Source of the DNA: Rheinheimera faecalis
GTDB lineage: Bacteria > Pseudomonadota > Gammaproteobacteria > Enterobacterales > Alteromonadaceae
Length of the DNA stretch: 64,000 bases
Reading direction: 5' to 3'
NCBI RefSeq assembly: GCF_021290965.1
Contig: NZ_JAJOYT010000009.1
Location: forward strand, 100,715 to 164,714
Shown here: positions 8,363 through 18,097 of the stretch, piece by piece
Position numbering within the stretch: position 1 is the stretch's first letter
How the letters are laid out: every line of letters starts with the position of its first letter
Program-made: the position numbers and the translations under genes
Notes under the pieces: generated by a model
Told to the model about the DNA's origin: nothing
The model's database searches: none
The model's input: the letters and a program-made list of their open reading frames with translations, nothing else

Positions 8363-9151
8363 TTAGCTTTTGCCTTGTTTTTCCATTCTTTTTACCTCTA
8401 ACCACAACAGTTCCATTTCATCCAGATGACTCTGTGCCGGGCTAGAGCCTTGCTCGACCAGCGCCTGCTCTACTTGCCGAAAACGTCGCTCAAACTTTTG
8501 ATTGGCCTGGCGCATGACTTTTTCCGGATCAAAACCTTGTTTACGCACTACATTGACCAGCGCAAACATTAAATCGCCTAACTCTTCTTCCAGTTCAGCC
8601 GCACCTGTTGGTAATTCTGCCACTTCCTGAATTTCTTCCTGCACTTTATCCCAGGCACCTTCTACATCAGGCCAGTCGAAGCCTACCTGCGCACAACGTT
8701 TTTGCAGTTTGTAGGCACGGCTTAATGCCGGCATGGCCAGCGGGATATTATCCAGCACAGAGGTTTTGCCAGAAGCTGTGCGTTCTGTGGTTTTTATCGC
8801 TTCCCAGTTTTGCAGTACGGCTTTGCTGCTATCTAAATTCATATCAGCAAACACATGAGGGTGGCGGCGAATGAGCTTGTCGTTAATGGCGGCAGCGCAA
8901 TCGTCAAATTCAAAACGGCCTTCTTCTTTGGCAATCTGAGCGTAAAACACCACCTGAAATAACAAGTCGCCCAGCTCGTCTTTTAGCTCGGCATAGTCTT
9001 CGCGGGCTATCGCATCCGCCACTTCATAAGCTTCTTCCAGCGTATAAGGCACTATGGTCTGGTAGGTTTGTCCTTTATCCCAAGGGCAGCCGTTTTGTGG
9101 GTCCCGAAGTCTGGCCATAATGGCCAATAGTTGCTGAAGTGGTTGTGACAC
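8363..9151 (-). CDS. mazG: Nucleoside triphosphate pyrophosphohydrolase MazG
   Basis: A 262-residue all-alpha NTP pyrophosphatase with two tandem MazG domains. The N-terminal half has CPWDKGQTYQTIVPYTLEE and a metal-binding EELKDELGDLLFQVVF-type helix. The second half has EEEIQEV and LEEELGDLMFALVN, the catalytic repeat. It hydrolyses (d)NTPs to the monophosphate and pyrophosphate and in E. coli is linked to ppGpp control, consistent with its place directly after relA. It begins with GTG, which fits the family N terminus, and follows relA by 58 bp. Confidence 0.94.
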   Translation of the reverse strand: MSQPLQQLLAIMARLRDPQNGCPWDKGQTYQTIVPYTLEEAYEVADAIAREDYAELKDELGDLLFQVVFYAQIAKEEGRFEFDDCAAAINDKLIRRHPHVFADMNLDSSKAVLQNWEAIKTTERTASGKTSVLDNIPLAMPALSRAYKLQKRCAQVGFDWPDVEGAWDKVQEEIQEVAELPTGAAELEEELGDLMFALVNVVRKQGFDPEKVMRQANQKFERRFRQVEQALVEQGSSPAQSHLDEMELLWLEVKRMEKQGKS

Positions 9152-9209
9152 AGTTTGTCCCGCAGAAGAAGCAACCGGAGCTAAAACTCCGGCGCTATTG
9201 AATTTAAAA

Positions 9210-11402
9210 TTAATGAAACCGTTTCGCTTCGATCACATCGTCAATCTGGCTGACTTTAGTCAGCAGTTTGTTCAGTGAATCCAGGTTATACAGCTCCATC
9301 GTCATAATGATAGTGGCCGTTTGCTGCGAGATATCCGAGTTACTGCTCATCCGCAGCACGTTGGCTTTTTCATTGGCCAGAATGCTGGTGATGTCGCGCA
9401 ATAAGCCATTGCGATCGTGCGCCACAATACGAATAGTGACTTCATAACCTGAGGCATATTTATCGCCCCATGTTGCTTCCACTACCCGTTCACGATGCGC
9501 TTCCTGCAAGGTTTTAAACTGATCGCAGTCGTCACGATGCACAGCAATACCGCGGCCCTGAGTGATATAACCTACTATCGCATCACCTGGCAGCGGCTGA
9601 CAACAACCGGCCATATGGGTTAATAAGTTACCAACGCCCTGCACCACCACATGGCTTTTCGGCTGGGCCGACATAGGTTTGCTGATCAGGCGCGGATCAA
9701 TTTCAGGCTGCTGAATTTTGCCCGACTGGCTTTGAATATAATGCACCACTTGCGTGACTTTAATTTCGCCGCCGCCAATACCGGCCAGTATCTCTTCCAT
9801 ACTGTTGACGTTAAAACGCGCCAGCACTTTAGGAATATTGTCGATACTCAGATTCAGGCGGCTTAATTCGGTATCCAGCAGCTCTTTACCTGCCGCTATG
9901 TTTTTATCTCTGTCCTGCAGGCGGAACCAGTACTGCACCTTGGAGCGGGCGCGGCTGGATTTTAAATAGCCTGAGTTCGGATTTAACCAGTCGCGGCTTG
10001 GGTTTGGCTCGCGGCCTGTTAAAATTTCAATTTGATCGCCGGTTTTCAGCTGATAGGTAAAAGGCACTATACGGCCGGAAATCTTGGCGCCTATGCAGCG
10101 GTGACCCACATTGGAGTGAACATAATAGGCAAAATCCAACGGTGTAGAGCCAACAGGTAAATCAACAATATCGCCTTTAGGGGTAAAGACATAAACCCTG
10201 TCTTCGGTGACCTGATTTTTTAACTCTTCGGCTAAATCCGAGCCATCAACCAGCTCTTCCTGCCATGCCAGCAGTTTACGTAACCAACCAATTTTTTCGT
10301 CCAATTGGCCTTCGCGGGACGCATGACCCGTACCTTCTTTATAACGCCAGTGCGCAGCAACACCCAGTTCGGCATCGTCATGCATCTGATGAGTCCGAAT
10401 TTGAATTTCAACAGGACGACCCGCAGGGCCAAGCACAACTGTATGAATAGACTGATAGCCATTTTGTTTCGGCGTGGCGATGTAGTCGTCGAATTCTTTC
10501 GGCAGGTGGCGCCAGGAGGTATGCACTATACCCAAAGCGGCGTAACAATCCTGTACCTTGGTGGTAACAATACGCACGGCACGAATATCGTACAGCTGAT
10601 CAAAAGCCAGCTGCTTTTTCTGCATCTTTTTCCAGATACTGAAAATATGTTTAGGTCGGCCGTACACTTCAACTGAAATAGCGGCGTCCTGCATTTTTTG
10701 CCGCACTGAAGCGACAAAATCCTGCATATATTGTTCACGGTCTAAGCGTTTTTCTTCCAGCAAACTGGCAATTTGTTTGTAGGTTTGTGGGTGCAGGTAA
10801 CGAAAGGCTAAGTCTTCCAGCTCCCATTTGATTTGACCTATACCCAAGCGATTGGCCAGCGGGCCAAAAATAGCATTGGTTTCTTTCGCCGCCAGTACAC
10901 GGGTTTCTTCATCGGCGTTTTTAACCGAACGCAGGTAACAAATTTGTGCCGCCAGCTTCAGTACCACGGCGCGCACATCTTCCACCATGGCCAATAACAT
11001 ACGACGCAGGTTGTCGGCTTGTTGTGGATTACTGCTTTGATTTGGCCCAACCGGAATAGAACGAATAGCTTCCATCTGGCGCACAGCATTTAACATGGTC
11101 AGCACTGCTGAACAGAACTGTGTTTCCACCTGTTCCAAATCAAGCAGCTTTGCTTCAACCAAAGGAAATAACAGGGCTGCAGTTAAGGCATCTTTGTCCA
11201 TACGCAAATCAGCCAGAATTTCGACCATTTCCCAGCCCGTTTGTACTTCGGGCTCCTGATCAGTCAAATTCTGTTGATGTAACCAGAGCTCAGCATCCAG
11301 CAGCGCAGTTATTTTTGCGTCAGGTAAACCTAAGGCACTTAACCAGCTCTGAGTGCCGCCTGGGTGGTATTCGGCGCTATGTGATTGCCTTACCGTCACC
11401 AT
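9210..11402 (-). CDS. relA: GTP pyrophosphokinase RelA
   Basis: A 730-residue ribosome-associated (p)ppGpp synthetase of the stringent response. The N-terminal domain is a degenerate hydrolase (FPLVEAKLLD in place of the HD motif), which separates it from SpoT. The synthetase has GRPKHIFSIWKKM, EFDDYIATPKQNGYQSIHT and EIQIRTHQMHDDAELGVAAH. TGS follows (VYVFTPKGDIVDLP), then a zinc-finger region with MAGCCQPLPGDAIVGYIT and a C-terminal ACT/RRM domain. It starts 4 nt after rlmD ends and precedes mazG, an order common in gammaproteobacteria. Confidence 0.97.
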   Translation of the reverse strand: MVTVRQSHSAEYHPGGTQSWLSALGLPDAKITALLDAELWLHQQNLTDQEPEVQTGWEMVEILADLRMDKDALTAALLFPLVEAKLLDLEQVETQFCSAVLTMLNAVRQMEAIRSIPVGPNQSSNPQQADNLRRMLLAMVEDVRAVVLKLAAQICYLRSVKNADEETRVLAAKETNAIFGPLANRLGIGQIKWELEDLAFRYLHPQTYKQIASLLEEKRLDREQYMQDFVASVRQKMQDAAISVEVYGRPKHIFSIWKKMQKKQLAFDQLYDIRAVRIVTTKVQDCYAALGIVHTSWRHLPKEFDDYIATPKQNGYQSIHTVVLGPAGRPVEIQIRTHQMHDDAELGVAAHWRYKEGTGHASREGQLDEKIGWLRKLLAWQEELVDGSDLAEELKNQVTEDRVYVFTPKGDIVDLPVGSTPLDFAYYVHSNVGHRCIGAKISGRIVPFTYQLKTGDQIEILTGREPNPSRDWLNPNSGYLKSSRARSKVQYWFRLQDRDKNIAAGKELLDTELSRLNLSIDNIPKVLARFNVNSMEEILAGIGGGEIKVTQVVHYIQSQSGKIQQPEIDPRLISKPMSAQPKSHVVVQGVGNLLTHMAGCCQPLPGDAIVGYITQGRGIAVHRDDCDQFKTLQEAHRERVVEATWGDKYASGYEVTIRIVAHDRNGLLRDITSILANEKANVLRMSSNSDISQQTATIIMTMELYNLDSLNKLLTKVSQIDDVIEAKRFH

Positions 11403-11405
11403 TCG

Positions 11406-12746
11406 TTACTTTCTCCTGTGAAACAAAGCCATCAACTCCAGATGGCTGGTTTGTGGAAACATGTCCATCACACTGATTTTATCCAGCTGATAACCACAAT
11501 CCAGTAAAACTTTCGCATCCCGGGCAAAAGTGAGCGCATTACAGGACACGTACAATATCTGTGCCGGACTTAACCGCGCTATTTGCTCTACAGCTCCAAC
11601 AGCACCAGCACGGGCTGGATCAAGCAGTACTTTTTGGTACTTTGGCTTATTCCAATCGGCTTTTGGCCATGGCAGATGCAAATCAGCCTGACTAAAACTC
11701 AGGTTCGTCAGGCCATTGAGCTCTGCATTGGCTTCAGCACGCTGCACCATAGTGGTGACACCTTCAAGGCCATGCACCCATTTGACGCGTTGCGCTAAAG
11801 CCAGACTAAAGTTACCTATACCACAATAGAGTTCTAACAGCTGATCGTCAGGCTGCAGATTGAGCCAATTCAGTGCCTGTTGCACCATTTGCTGATTAAT
11901 ACCCTGATTTACCTGAATAAAATCAGCAGCAGAAAACTTTAGCTTTAAACCCAAAGCAGGCAACTGGTAACAAGGTTCAGCTGTTCCGACTTGCCAATGC
12001 TGATAAAGTTCAGGCTCTGCTTCGCCTATCCATATGGCTTCTGGCCAGGCCTTAATCAAAGCTTGTTGATCAGAGTCCGGCAAAGGCCGGATATGCCGCA
12101 CTATTAAATACACCTGACCATCAGCATCCAGCGCTTCAACATGAGTAATAGCAGAGCCTTGTTGCAGTTTTGGCAGTTGCTGTTGCAATATACTAAACAC
12201 CGAAGTTAAAGCCGGACTAAGCACCATACAGTGTTCAATGGAGGTAATAACTTTGTCGTTGGCTTTACGAAAACCCACAGTAAATTGCTGTGTTTTTTTA
12301 TCAAACCAAATGCCAATACGGGCTTTACGTCTATAACCCTGGCCTTCGCTTTTCAGCGGTGTCTGCCAGGGTAAGCTGGTTAAGCCGGTTTGATGGCGGA
12401 TTAGTTGATCCACGCCCTGTTGCTTAAGCTCTAACTGGTGTTCTGCTGACAGATACTGCAGCTGACAACCACCACAATCGCTAAAATGCTTACAAAGCGG
12501 CGCCTGACGCAAAGGCGATGCCTGCAGTACTTTCACCACTTTGCCTTTGGCCGATTTGTCTTTTTGCTCTGTTAACTGCACTTTCACCCGCTCACCGGGC
12601 AAAGCTCCACTGACAAAGACAATACGCTTTTGCTCAAAACCTATGCCCTGAGCTTCGTGATCCAGACGTTCAATCTGTACTTCGATTTGCTTTAACTGTT
12701 GAGGTTTATCTCTGCTGCCTTTGGCAGCCTGATAAATTTTGACCAT
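11406..12746 (-). CDS. rlmD: 23S rRNA (uracil-1939-C5)-methyltransferase
   Basis: A 446-residue enzyme that methylates U1939 of 23S rRNA using SAM. It has an N-terminal TRAM domain (IERLDHEAQGIGF...VSGALPGERVKVQ) and [4Fe-4S] cysteines in CKHFSDCGGCQ plus IEHC. The SAM-binding motif is LELYCGIGNFSLALA, followed by LLDPARAG and the catalytic Cys in ILYVSCNALTFARD. It is divergent from barA with only a short gap and leads straight into relA, so relA is probably expressed from this promoter as well. Confidence 0.95.
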   Translation of the reverse strand: MVKIYQAAKGSRDKPQQLKQIEVQIERLDHEAQGIGFEQKRIVFVSGALPGERVKVQLTEQKDKSAKGKVVKVLQASPLRQAPLCKHFSDCGGCQLQYLSAEHQLELKQQGVDQLIRHQTGLTSLPWQTPLKSEGQGYRRKARIGIWFDKKTQQFTVGFRKANDKVITSIEHCMVLSPALTSVFSILQQQLPKLQQGSAITHVEALDADGQVYLIVRHIRPLPDSDQQALIKAWPEAIWIGEAEPELYQHWQVGTAEPCYQLPALGLKLKFSAADFIQVNQGINQQMVQQALNWLNLQPDDQLLELYCGIGNFSLALAQRVKWVHGLEGVTTMVQRAEANAELNGLTNLSFSQADLHLPWPKADWNKPKYQKVLLDPARAGAVGAVEQIARLSPAQILYVSCNALTFARDAKVLLDCGYQLDKISVMDMFPQTSHLELMALFHRRK

Positions 12747-12832
12747 CTGGATTTAGTACCTGTGGTGGGCTTTTTGTAAGCCTTGTGTCATTATCAATTC
12801 GCTCCGGACTATTCTATCAAGCAGCGCTACAG

Positions 12833-15607
12833 ATGACGAAAATTGGTTTAAGAGATTGGGTCTTATTGACCACCCTGGTGCCGACCTTGTTGGTCAGTTT
12901 ATGCCTTGGGGGTTATTTTAGCTATGCCCGCTATCATGATTTGGCCCAGTATCTGGAAGAACAGGCCGAAAACATTGCCGTCCCTTTAGCTATAGCCAGC
13001 GAACATGCCTTATTACATAACAGCAGACAAGACGTCAAACGTTTGCTGGATGTCAGTCACAGAAAAAACTCGGCTCTGGTCAAAAGTATCGCCATTTTTA
13101 ATGCCGATCACGAGCTGTTTGTTACCACCAACTATCACAAAGACTTCGCTATGCTGAAGTACTCACCTGACAGCGCTATTCCGCAGCAAAGTACTATCAC
13201 AGACCTTGGAAACTGGCTGGTGATCCGCACTCCTATTTTGCCGGAGCAAGCCGATTTCAGCACAGATCCGGCCGACCAGCCTTTAGGTTATATTTCAGTG
13301 CAGGTGGCCAAAGACAAAGTGATGCTGGCGCAACAAACCTCGTTGCTTAGCAGCCTGCTGATTATTTTATTGGGGCTTGCTGCTTGTGTGTATTTCAGTT
13401 TGCGGCTGATTAAGAAGGTCAGCAGTCCTTTGCAGCAAATGGGGGATGTGATTGGCCAGTTACGTGAAGGCCAGTATCAAAGTCAGTTGCAGCAACCTTT
13501 TCTCGGTGAACTGGAACAACTACGCACTGGTATTAATGCGTTGGCGACTGCACTCAAAACCCATGACGAAGAAATGCAGCAAAGCATTGAACAGGCCACC
13601 AGCGACTTACAACAAAGTATGGAACAGCTGGAGATGCAAAATATTGAGCTGGACCTGTCCCGTAAAAAGGCGATGGAGGATAACCGCAGCAAATCTGACT
13701 TCCTGGCCAAAATGAGCCATGAATTACGTACACCACTGAACGCCGTTATCGGTTTTGCAAGGCAATTACTGAAAACCAACCTGACCCATAACCAGCAGGA
13801 TTATTTAGCCACTATTCAAAAATCAGCTAATAGCTTATTAAGCCTGGTCAATGACGTGTTGGACTACGCCAAACTGGAAGAAGGCCGGATGCCGATTAAC
13901 CCAGAGCCTTTTTCGTTGCGCGATTTGCTTAATGATTCAGTGGAATTATTAGCTTCCAATGCCTTTGATAAACAGCTGGAATTGGTATTGTTGATTGAAA
14001 ACAGCTGCCCTGATGATTTATTGGCAGATCCGATGCGGATTAATCAAATTCTGACCAACATTGCCGGTAATGCGATTAAATTTACCGAACAAGGCAGTGT
14101 AGTGATCCGTGTTAGTTGCCGCCCTATGCCGGACGAACAATGGCAGTTACGTGTCTCGGTGCAGGATACAGGTATAGGTATTACTGAAGAGCAGCAAAAA
14201 AGTTTGTTTGGTGGTTTTGCCCAGGCTGATAACAGTATTGGCCGGCGTTACGGCGGCACAGGCTTAGGTTTAGTGATTTCTCAGCGCTTAGTGACTGCTA
14301 TGGGCGGTAAGATTGGCTTTGACAGTAAAGCCGGTGAAGGTTCCACCTTCTGGTTTACGCTGATGTGTAAACGCCATCATTTATCCATAGCAGAACCGCT
14401 GCCACTGCCGGAGCTGAAGCAAAAAACCATTTTGTATTTTGAACCTCAGCAGTATTCCCGTGAAGCCATGTTGGCTCAGTTGGATCATTGGGGGATGAAT
14501 ATTATCAGCTGCAGTAATATGAGCCAACTGACTCAGACTTTAGCTTTGCAGCCACAAATTGATATGGCGTTGATTGGCCGATCTATTTCGCTGAATCAGG
14601 TCAATCAGGTGATTGAGTTACTGCAGCAATTACAATTGCATAGCGAGCAGCTGTATTTACTGGTCAATACCTTGTCACCGAATTTACGCGAAGTACTGCA
14701 AGCCTCAGGTGCTAAAGCTGTGTTATCTAAACCAGCGCATTACCGCAAACTGGCCATGACTTTGGCGCAGCCTTATTTGGACTTCCCTGAGCAAAACCAG
14801 TTGCAGGACAAACCCAAAGCCCGTCTGCGGGTGTTGTCGGTGGACGATAACGAAGCGAATTTAAAACTGATTAATACCCTGCTGTCTGAAATGGTGGAGC
14901 AGGTCGATTCAGCCCGCAATGGCGCCGAAGCATGGCAAAAAGCCAACCAGCAGCATTACGATCTGATTTTTATGGATATTAATATGCCGGTAATGGACGG
15001 CATTCAGGCCTGTCAGCGTATTCAACAAAGTTCGCTGAATGAAGCCACTCCTATTATTGCGGTGACGGCTCATGCTTTAGAGGGTGAAAGAGAGCGGCTT
15101 TTAGCTTTGGGTTTTTGTGAGTTTTTAACCAAACCTCTGGATGAAAAACTGCTGCATTACACCTTGCGCGAATGTTGCCCTGATTTTCAGCAAGCACTGG
15201 CAGCCTCTGTCAGTGAAAATCAGTTGCCACAAAGCAAACAGCTGGACTGGACTCTGGCTTTACAAAGAGCGGGCGGTAAACTGGATTTAGCCAAAGAAAT
15301 GTTATGGATGCTGGTGCAGTCTTTGCCTGACAACCTGGCGCTTATTCAGTTGGCGATGCAACAACAGGACGCCGAACAACTGCTGCAACATATCCACAAA
15401 CTGCATGGAGCCAGCTGCTATACAGGCTTGCCCGTACTGAAACAACTGACAGAATTGATTGAAACTGAACTGAAAAAAGGTAAACAAGCTGAACAACTGG
15501 AGCCTGAGTTATTTGAACTGCAGGACAGGATCCAATCCTTATTGCAGGACGCCAAAAACTGGCCGCCATTGGTGATTGAGCCGGCACAAACCAAAGTACC
15601 AGGCTAA
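12833..15607 (+). CDS. barA: Hybrid sensor histidine kinase BarA
   Basis: A tripartite sensor kinase of the BarA/UvrY (GacS/GacA) system that feeds Csr small-RNA control. From ATG 12833 it has 924 residues: TM1 at about 10-30, a periplasmic region, TM2 at about 170-190, HAMP, and HisKA with KMSHELRTPLNAVIGFA. The ATPase domain follows (NQILTNIAGNAIKFTEQG, DTGIGI, GGTGLGLVIS). Next come a degenerate receiver, an intact receiver (LSVDDNEANLK, phospho-acceptor Asp in IFMDINMPVMDG) and a C-terminal Hpt with HIHKLHGASCYTG. A GTG at 12785 is an alternative start, but the E. coli-like N terminus begins at 12833. Its stop shares CTAA with the convergent gene. Confidence 0.94.
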   Translation: MTKIGLRDWVLLTTLVPTLLVSLCLGGYFSYARYHDLAQYLEEQAENIAVPLAIASEHALLHNSRQDVKRLLDVSHRKNSALVKSIAIFNADHELFVTTNYHKDFAMLKYSPDSAIPQQSTITDLGNWLVIRTPILPEQADFSTDPADQPLGYISVQVAKDKVMLAQQTSLLSSLLIILLGLAACVYFSLRLIKKVSSPLQQMGDVIGQLREGQYQSQLQQPFLGELEQLRTGINALATALKTHDEEMQQSIEQATSDLQQSMEQLEMQNIELDLSRKKAMEDNRSKSDFLAKMSHELRTPLNAVIGFARQLLKTNLTHNQQDYLATIQKSANSLLSLVNDVLDYAKLEEGRMPINPEPFSLRDLLNDSVELLASNAFDKQLELVLLIENSCPDDLLADPMRINQILTNIAGNAIKFTEQGSVVIRVSCRPMPDEQWQLRVSVQDTGIGITEEQQKSLFGGFAQADNSIGRRYGGTGLGLVISQRLVTAMGGKIGFDSKAGEGSTFWFTLMCKRHHLSIAEPLPLPELKQKTILYFEPQQYSREAMLAQLDHWGMNIISCSNMSQLTQTLALQPQIDMALIGRSISLNQVNQVIELLQQLQLHSEQLYLLVNTLSPNLREVLQASGAKAVLSKPAHYRKLAMTLAQPYLDFPEQNQLQDKPKARLRVLSVDDNEANLKLINTLLSEMVEQVDSARNGAEAWQKANQQHYDLIFMDINMPVMDGIQACQRIQQSSLNEATPIIAVTAHALEGERERLLALGFCEFLTKPLDEKLLHYTLRECCPDFQQALAASVSENQLPQSKQLDWTLALQRAGGKLDLAKEMLWMLVQSLPDNLALIQLAMQQQDAEQLLQHIHKLHGASCYTGLPVLKQLTELIETELKKGKQAEQLEPELFELQDRIQSLLQDAKNWPPLVIEPAQTKVPG

Positions 15608-16272
15608 TCATTAGTGTAAGTGCGACGCTTCTGCAAAATGTCGTTGATTTGTTCCACTGTGGTATCGGTTTCACAGGGTGTGCTGGTCATCAGCCAGGTA
15701 GCGCCCTTGCGTGATTCTTTTGGCGGAACCTTCCAGCAGCCATGAACGCCTTTGACCAGTTCAGACCCATCTGCATAGGTTTTTACTTGTTTAAGCATTG
15801 CAGGAACATGCCCACTATCTGCTGTTGTCCCTGAATTCAGGAGAATCTCTCGCTGTTGCGTCCTATCCGTTATAGGTTCAGCGACAGCTGAGGACGCAGC
15901 TGCAAGAGCACGTTGCGCCAGGGATAGAGAACCCGAAGCCTGGGATGGTTTTGTTTCAGCCATCCCTGCTGCTAAATTGTTCTTCGCCTCAGAGGTGATT
16001 TCGGTAGCGTCATTAATAGCTGCTGTAGCTTCAGAAGCTCTGGCTTTTTTAGAGGCTAGTTTTATAGCCGGAAGTTCAGACCCGGTTGCTTTGCTTTCAA
16101 TCACTGGCTGCTTAGCAATAACAGCAGACTCTGACTTCACACGTATTGGCGTGTAGCTATAACTTTGAATCACAGCTGATGCTGAGGGTTTCTCTACAGG
16201 AGGAATAATGATCAAGGACAGAGCCCACAGCAATAACAGATGAACTACAACAGAAAATATCCATATCTTCAA
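15604..16272 (-). CDS. Membrane-anchored hypothetical protein (222 aa)
   Basis: One N-terminal membrane helix (about residues 3-24) precedes a long Ala/Ser/Glu-rich, probably disordered periplasmic linker (about 30-150). A small C-terminal domain holds GVHGCWKVPPKE and STPCETDTT, whose two cysteines could pair. Length and layout recall TonB-like or cell-envelope anchored proteins, but no family is recognised. The start codon lies only a few bases after a terminator (16280-16315), so expression may depend on read-through or a hidden promoter. The end overlaps the stop of barA. Confidence 0.65.
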   Translation of the reverse strand: MKIWIFSVVVHLLLLWALSLIIIPPVEKPSASAVIQSYSYTPIRVKSESAVIAKQPVIESKATGSELPAIKLASKKARASEATAAINDATEITSEAKNNLAAGMAETKPSQASGSLSLAQRALAAASSAVAEPITDRTQQREILLNSGTTADSGHVPAMLKQVKTYADGSELVKGVHGCWKVPPKESRKGATWLMTSTPCETDTTVEQINDILQKRRTYTND

Positions 16273-16315
16273 AGCAAAAACTCCGACGTCAGACTGACGT
16301 TTCTGACATCGGAGT
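16273..16315 (-). terminator. Terminator after the GGDEF gene
   Basis: Read on the minus strand, a 14-bp stem (ACTCCGATGTCAGA pairing with TCTGACGTCGGAGT, one mismatch) with an 8-nt loop is followed by TTTTTGCTTTG. It lies between the diguanylate cyclase stop and the start codon of the 222-residue gene, which begins directly after the T-run. Confidence 0.8.
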
Positions 16316-16345
16316 AACTCAACAATTCAATAGTGCAAACTCAGA

Positions 16346-18076
16346 TTAGCCCTGAAAGAATTGGACTTTATTCCGCCCCTGTTGTTTGGCCTGGTACATA
16401 GCAGTATCTGCATCTTCAATTAGTTTGGTTAAATGGTAACCGGAAATCTCTGCTGAAGTGACACCAAAACTGGCGCTTAATTTAAATTCATAACCCGAAG
16501 CTGCAGTATCGATGTTGCTAATGGCGTCGCGACAAATATCAGCCAATAAGTGCGCCTTGTCGCTCTGGCAGCCAGGCAACAAGATGGCAAACTCTTCACC
16601 ACCAATGCGGCCAAACACATCGTTATTGCGCATAAAGTTACGACAAGTATCGACAGTCTGTCGTAAAGCCCAATCCCCGGCCGCATGGCCATACTGGTCA
16701 TTAATTTGTTTAAAATGGTCCAAATCAAACACTATAAGTGCGGCAGGTAACTGGCCTTTTTCACACAATGCCAAAGCGCCTTTGGCTGAAGCCGAAAAGT
16801 GATATCTGTTACTAATAGCGGTTAAATCATCGTATTCGGCCAGAGCTTTAAAACGTTGACGTGCAACAAAACTGCGATAAGCCATCACAGCAAAACCTAA
16901 CACCAACACAGCCAAAGCGATAATCAGCAACTTGTTAAAAGCGGCCTGATGCTTAAGCGCTGTCTGCTCGAACTGTAAGAGTTGATTGTCTTTATCCAGC
17001 AATGCAATTTTTTGGTTTTGCGCCAAAATTTCCGAATGCGCTGTATGGTACGCCATCTGCTGTGCTGACTTATCGTCCATATAAGCGGTAAAAGCTGCCA
17101 TATATTGTTCGTGATAATCCAACGCTTGCTGGTAGTTTTTTTCGGCCTTGGCTACTTGATGTAACACCGCAAACGTTTCCACTGCTACTCGACTAAATCT
17201 GTCTTGTTTTAACGCCATAATAACTTTCATGGCATGCTCTTGTGCTAAATGAGTCTGACCAAGGCCGATGTAAGCCTGTGCAAGGATACTGTCAAATTTA
17301 AGTATCAACGCGTTGTAACGGGTAGATTCAGCCTGGCTATAGTGAGACTGCATCAAACTTACTGCTCCCTGATGGTCCCCTTGTCTGATCCTGTCTGCGG
17401 CAATAAAGGCAACTATTAGATTTGCCCACAATGGTTCATTATGATCGGTGCAGTACTTCAGTCCTTCAACAGATTTCAACTTAAATTCATCTGTCTGGCC
17501 AGACAAATAAAGCGCCTCGGCTCTCAATTGATGCGCGGCACATACAGCATTTGAACTGGGATTTTCACCTATGAGTTGTTCAATGTAACTCAGTGAAAAA
17601 TCATATTTACCAATCATATTGTACATCAACGCAATGACTCGCATTCCCTGCTCACGCGCGTCAGGCTGAGATACATCGTTTAATTGGGTGATCAGTTGTT
17701 CCAGATATACAAAGGCGTCAAGATATCGACGCACTAGCACTAAACTGTTGATTGCCAGAGCTTTTGCTCTGAATGAGATCACAACATCTGAGGTTTGAAT
17801 TAGCGGTGTTAAAATAGTAAGTGTTAAATGGGTATCGCCTTCGTATGCAGCCCTGTATGCCTTCAAAAGGGCCAAATACTCTTGCTCAAAGTCTGATAGT
17901 TTATTCTCTTCGACTATTAGCTCGTCTAGTTTTGTTGAAAAGCGTTCATAGTCGCTGCTCTTCATTTTATCCAAAAGCAAAAGGTCATCGACCCAAACTG
18001 CAGCAAAAACATTTACGTGAAACAGCATAAAAATGAGCGGTGTCAAAATGACCCGCCCAAATTTTGTTAACACCAT
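16346..18076 (-). CDS. TPR-containing diguanylate cyclase (GGDEF)
   Basis: A 576-residue protein with a signal-like N terminus, an extracytoplasmic alpha-solenoid of TPR-like repeats (about 40-330), a short coiled coil, one membrane helix (about 385-403) and a C-terminal GGDEF domain. The active site is GRIGGEEFAILLPG. An RxxD inhibitory I-site (RNND) lies five residues before GGEEF, so the enzyme should make c-di-GMP and be feedback-inhibited. ATG 18076 has AAAGGT upstream; an in-frame TTG at 18094 is less likely. It lies 21 nt after the 91-residue putative borosin precursor and ends in a terminator. A periplasmic cue is presumably read by the TPRs. Confidence 0.88.
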   Translation of the reverse strand: MVLTKFGRVILTPLIFMLFHVNVFAAVWVDDLLLLDKMKSSDYERFSTKLDELIVEENKLSDFEQEYLALLKAYRAAYEGDTHLTLTILTPLIQTSDVVISFRAKALAINSLVLVRRYLDAFVYLEQLITQLNDVSQPDAREQGMRVIALMYNMIGKYDFSLSYIEQLIGENPSSNAVCAAHQLRAEALYLSGQTDEFKLKSVEGLKYCTDHNEPLWANLIVAFIAADRIRQGDHQGAVSLMQSHYSQAESTRYNALILKFDSILAQAYIGLGQTHLAQEHAMKVIMALKQDRFSRVAVETFAVLHQVAKAEKNYQQALDYHEQYMAAFTAYMDDKSAQQMAYHTAHSEILAQNQKIALLDKDNQLLQFEQTALKHQAAFNKLLIIALAVLVLGFAVMAYRSFVARQRFKALAEYDDLTAISNRYHFSASAKGALALCEKGQLPAALIVFDLDHFKQINDQYGHAAGDWALRQTVDTCRNFMRNNDVFGRIGGEEFAILLPGCQSDKAHLLADICRDAISNIDTAASGYEFKLSASFGVTSAEISGYHLTKLIEDADTAMYQAKQQGRNKVQFFQG

Positions 18077-18097
18077 AGCTACCTTTACAGACAACGT

